From Pseudoruegeria sp039972875 (GTDB lineage Bacteria; Pseudomonadota; Alphaproteobacteria; Rhodobacterales; Rhodobacteraceae): 64,000 nt of DNA. The DNA lies in NCBI GenBank assembly GCA_039972875.1, contig JBDWMA010000011.1, positions 1 to 64,000 on the forward strand, given 5' to 3'. The notes beneath the pieces were generated by a model. It searched no databases. It was not told the origin of the DNA and worked only from the letters and a program-made list of their open reading frames with translations. Position numbers and translations under genes: made by a program. Shown here piece by piece: positions 62,267-64,000 of this stretch; position 1 is the first letter of the stretch, and each line of letters opens with the position of its first letter.

Positions 62267-63724
62267 TTATTCGGCTTCGGACGCGAAGATCAACCGCTCT
62301 TCGCAGGGGGCAACACGCAGAATATTTGTTGTGCCCGGTGTATTAAAGGGAACACCTGCTGTCACAACAATATTGTCGGTGGTTTCTGCATAACCCAAAT
62401 CGCGTGCCGCACGTGCTGCGCCAACCACGGCCATCTTGAACCGGTCAACAGCGCCCGTCACAACGCAGTTTGTCCCCCAGCTTAGGCTGAGTTGTCGCGC
62501 GGTGCTCACCTCTGTTGTGATGCCGATGATCGGAACAGCCGGGCGTTCACGGGCGACCAACAAAGCAGTCGTACCAGATTGTGTAAAGCAACAGATCGCT
62601 TTGATGTCAGCAGTTTCGGCGATTTCGCGTGCAGCTGAAACAATCCCGTCCGCAATCGAGGACCGGTGGTCGCCGATCAGCGCGGTGCGAGATGCGTCAA
62701 TCACAGCGCGATAGTTTGGATCACTTTCAACTTCGACCGCGACGTTGTTCATTGTTGTCACTGCTTCGATTGGGAAATCACCAGCTGCGGACTCAGCGGA
62801 CAACATGATGGCGTCTGTGCCTTCATAAATTGCCGTCGCAACATCGGAGACCTCAGCGCGGGTGGGCATTGGGCTTTCGATCATGCTTTCCAGCATCTGT
62901 GTCGCTACAATTACAGGCTTTGCAGCGGCGCGGCATTTGCGGATCAAACGTTTCTGAATTGGCGGTACATTTTGCACGGGCAGTTCAACACCCAGGTCGC
63001 CACGGGCGACCATGATGCCATCACTTACGTCAAGAATGCGCTCGAAATCTTTGACGGCAGCGGGCTTCTCGATCTTGGACAAGATCGCAGCACGCCCCAT
63101 CGCCAGATCGCGGGCTTCGCGGACGTCATCAGCACGCTGCACAAAGCTAAGCGCAAGCCAGTCGACACCAAGTTCGCATACAAACTCCAGATCTTTGCGG
63201 TCTTTGTCAGACAGCGCGGCAACTGGTAGAACCACATCGGGCACGTTAACGCCTTTGCGGTTTGAAATTGTACCGCCAACGGTGACGGTGCAATTGGCAA
63301 AATCTGCGCCACATTCTTCGACCAAAAGGCGGATTTTACCGTCATTGACCAAAAGGCTGGTCCCGGCCTCTAGGGCTGCAAAAATTTCTGGATGTGGGAG
63401 TTGCACCCGCGCTTTGTCGCCCTCAGTCGGGTCTAGATCCATGCGGAATTTGTCACCCACAGCCAGATCTTCAGCGTCATTGGCGAATTTGCCTACGCGA
63501 AGCTTTGGTCCCTGCAGGTCGGCAAGAATTGCGATGGGAGCGCCAAGGTCGGCTTCTACCTTGCGGATGATTTCATGACGGACACGAATTTCATCGTGTT
63601 CACCGTGGCTCATGTTTAAACGGAATACATCCGCGCCGGCTTCGGCCAGTGCGCGGATCATTTTATAATCGTCGGATGCGGGGCCCAGTGTGGCCACGAT
63701 CTTTACATTGCGAAGGCGTTTCAT
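62267..63724 (-). CDS. pyk: Pyruvate kinase
   Basis: Converts PEP and ADP to pyruvate and ATP. It has 485 residues from ATG 63724 (MKRLRNVKIVATLGPASDDY); a GTG/ATG nine codons upstream is unlikely. FRLNMSHGEHDEIRVRHEII, ILSKIEKPAAVKDFERILDV (catalytic Lys), MVARGDLGVELPVQNVPPIQ, VATQMLESMIESPMPTRAEV and the C-terminal regulatory domain are all present. Last residues EERLIFASEAE. Convergent with nothing; the next gene upstream is divergent. Confidence 0.96.
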   Translation of the reverse strand: MKRLRNVKIVATLGPASDDYKMIRALAEAGADVFRLNMSHGEHDEIRVRHEIIRKVEADLGAPIAILADLQGPKLRVGKFANDAEDLAVGDKFRMDLDPTEGDKARVQLPHPEIFAALEAGTSLLVNDGKIRLLVEECGADFANCTVTVGGTISNRKGVNVPDVVLPVAALSDKDRKDLEFVCELGVDWLALSFVQRADDVREARDLAMGRAAILSKIEKPAAVKDFERILDVSDGIMVARGDLGVELPVQNVPPIQKRLIRKCRAAAKPVIVATQMLESMIESPMPTRAEVSDVATAIYEGTDAIMLSAESAAGDFPIEAVTTMNNVAVEVESDPNYRAVIDASRTALIGDHRSSIADGIVSAAREIAETADIKAICCFTQSGTTALLVARERPAVPIIGITTEVSTARQLSLSWGTNCVVTGAVDRFKMAVVGAARAARDLGYAETTDNIVVTAGVPFNTPGTTNILRVAPCEERLIFASEAE

Positions 63725-63860
63725 ACTGCCTCGTTCCTCGTCTCGGTTCAAATTTTTCGGTGGGCCGCCTGCTATATGGCCTAAATGTTAGCGTGTGACA
63801 ACTGGCGCTTTGGTAAAAGCTGCCTTATCTGAGTGTGGAGCACATCAGAATGACAGGCCT

Positions 63861-64000
63861 ATGACACATCAGTCTTTCGAAATTATTGGCGAGGATCGCA
63901 AATCTCCTTGGGTAATAACCTGTGATCACGCGACAAATAGGGTTCCTGCTGAAATAAGTGGCGGGTCTCTTGGTTTGCCCGACGCGGATATGGCGCGTCA
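63861..64000 (+). CDS. N-formylglutamate amidohydrolase family protein (5' part, cut by window edge)
   Basis: The frame from ATG 63861 reads MTHQSFEIIGEDRKSPWVIT then CDHATNRVPAEISGGSLGLP and runs out of the window. CDHATNRVP matches the family's CDHASNRVP motif, whose residues lie near the metal site. An ATG at 63850 stops after four codons and is not the start. Divergent from pyk, about 136 bases apart. Confidence 0.75.
   Translation, partial: MTHQSFEIIGEDRKSPWVITCDHATNRVPAEISGGSLGLPDADMAR

Noticed and set aside
1..64000. CRISPR arrays, tRNA and rRNA genes
   Set aside because: I found no evenly spaced direct repeats with spacers and no tRNA cloverleaf or rRNA-like segments by reading. A tRNAscan or Infernal run would be decisive.

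Overview
The window looks like the chromosome of an alphaproteobacterium of the Rhodobacteraceae, Roseobacter group. The basis is protein resemblance and gene order recalled from the family, not a database search: argH, small lipoproteins and a DUF2834 gene before lysA; an alphaproteobacterial TIGR02302 protein; MJ0042 zinc-ribbon/ftsE/ftsX/plsC; a napEFDABC operon; TRAP and Liv transporters; Lrp/PutR-type regulators. Both edges cut through genes or probable genes.

Layout. 0.4-5.9 kb: a GntR/FCD regulator diverges from a TRAP transporter (dctPQM) and an FMN-dependent L-lactate dehydrogenase, with a long inverted repeat in the shared promoter region. This is probably a lactate (2-hydroxyacid) uptake and oxidation unit. 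5.9-12.1 kb: a gene graveyard with a serine-recombinase tail, a frameshifted SMI1/KNR4 gene, a truncated MFS gene, fragments of IS3 and IS1182-like transposases, and an integrase N-terminus cut off by one of them. A few small intact ORFs survive here. 12.1-15.5 kb: a DeoR regulator, a Na/Pi-cotransporter homologue and a ThuA-like protein.

15.8-27.5 kb: amine and amino-acid catabolism. putA and a succinate-semialdehyde dehydrogenase lie on the minus strand. Two successive gamma-glutamylpolyamine synthetase/oxidase pairs (puuA-puuB twice) and a PutR-like Lrp regulator lie on the plus strand. Together they would feed amines through gamma-glutamyl intermediates and semialdehydes to succinate, and proline to glutamate. 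27.5-37.9 kb: the most distinctive region. An IclR regulator diverges from ten co-directional genes: cyclase-fold hydrolase, cupin, SDR, 3-hydroxyacyl-CoA-dehydrogenase-like enzyme, a complete Liv-type ABC transporter, a BKACE (DUF849) beta-keto acid cleavage enzyme, and a zeta/beta-etherase-like glutathione transferase. Four copies of a CCGCA-type motif lie in the divergent promoter region. This is a self-contained catabolic island with an unknown substrate.

38.0-42.6 kb: periplasmic nitrate reductase napEFDABC. 42.8-52.9 kb: housekeeping genes (TlpA-like thioredoxin, argH, lipoproteins, lysA, TIGR02302, ftsEX, plsC). 52.9-55.9 kb: Lrp regulator/alanine dehydrogenase pair, a GST with a hairpin over its ribosome-binding site, and ytoQ. 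56.0-63.9 kb: pheS and pheT with an unrelated membrane protein gene wedged between them, an LTD-Hint protein, rplT-rpmI, a small membrane protein, pyk, and the start of an N-formylglutamate amidohydrolase gene. I found no tRNA, rRNA or CRISPR array by eye.
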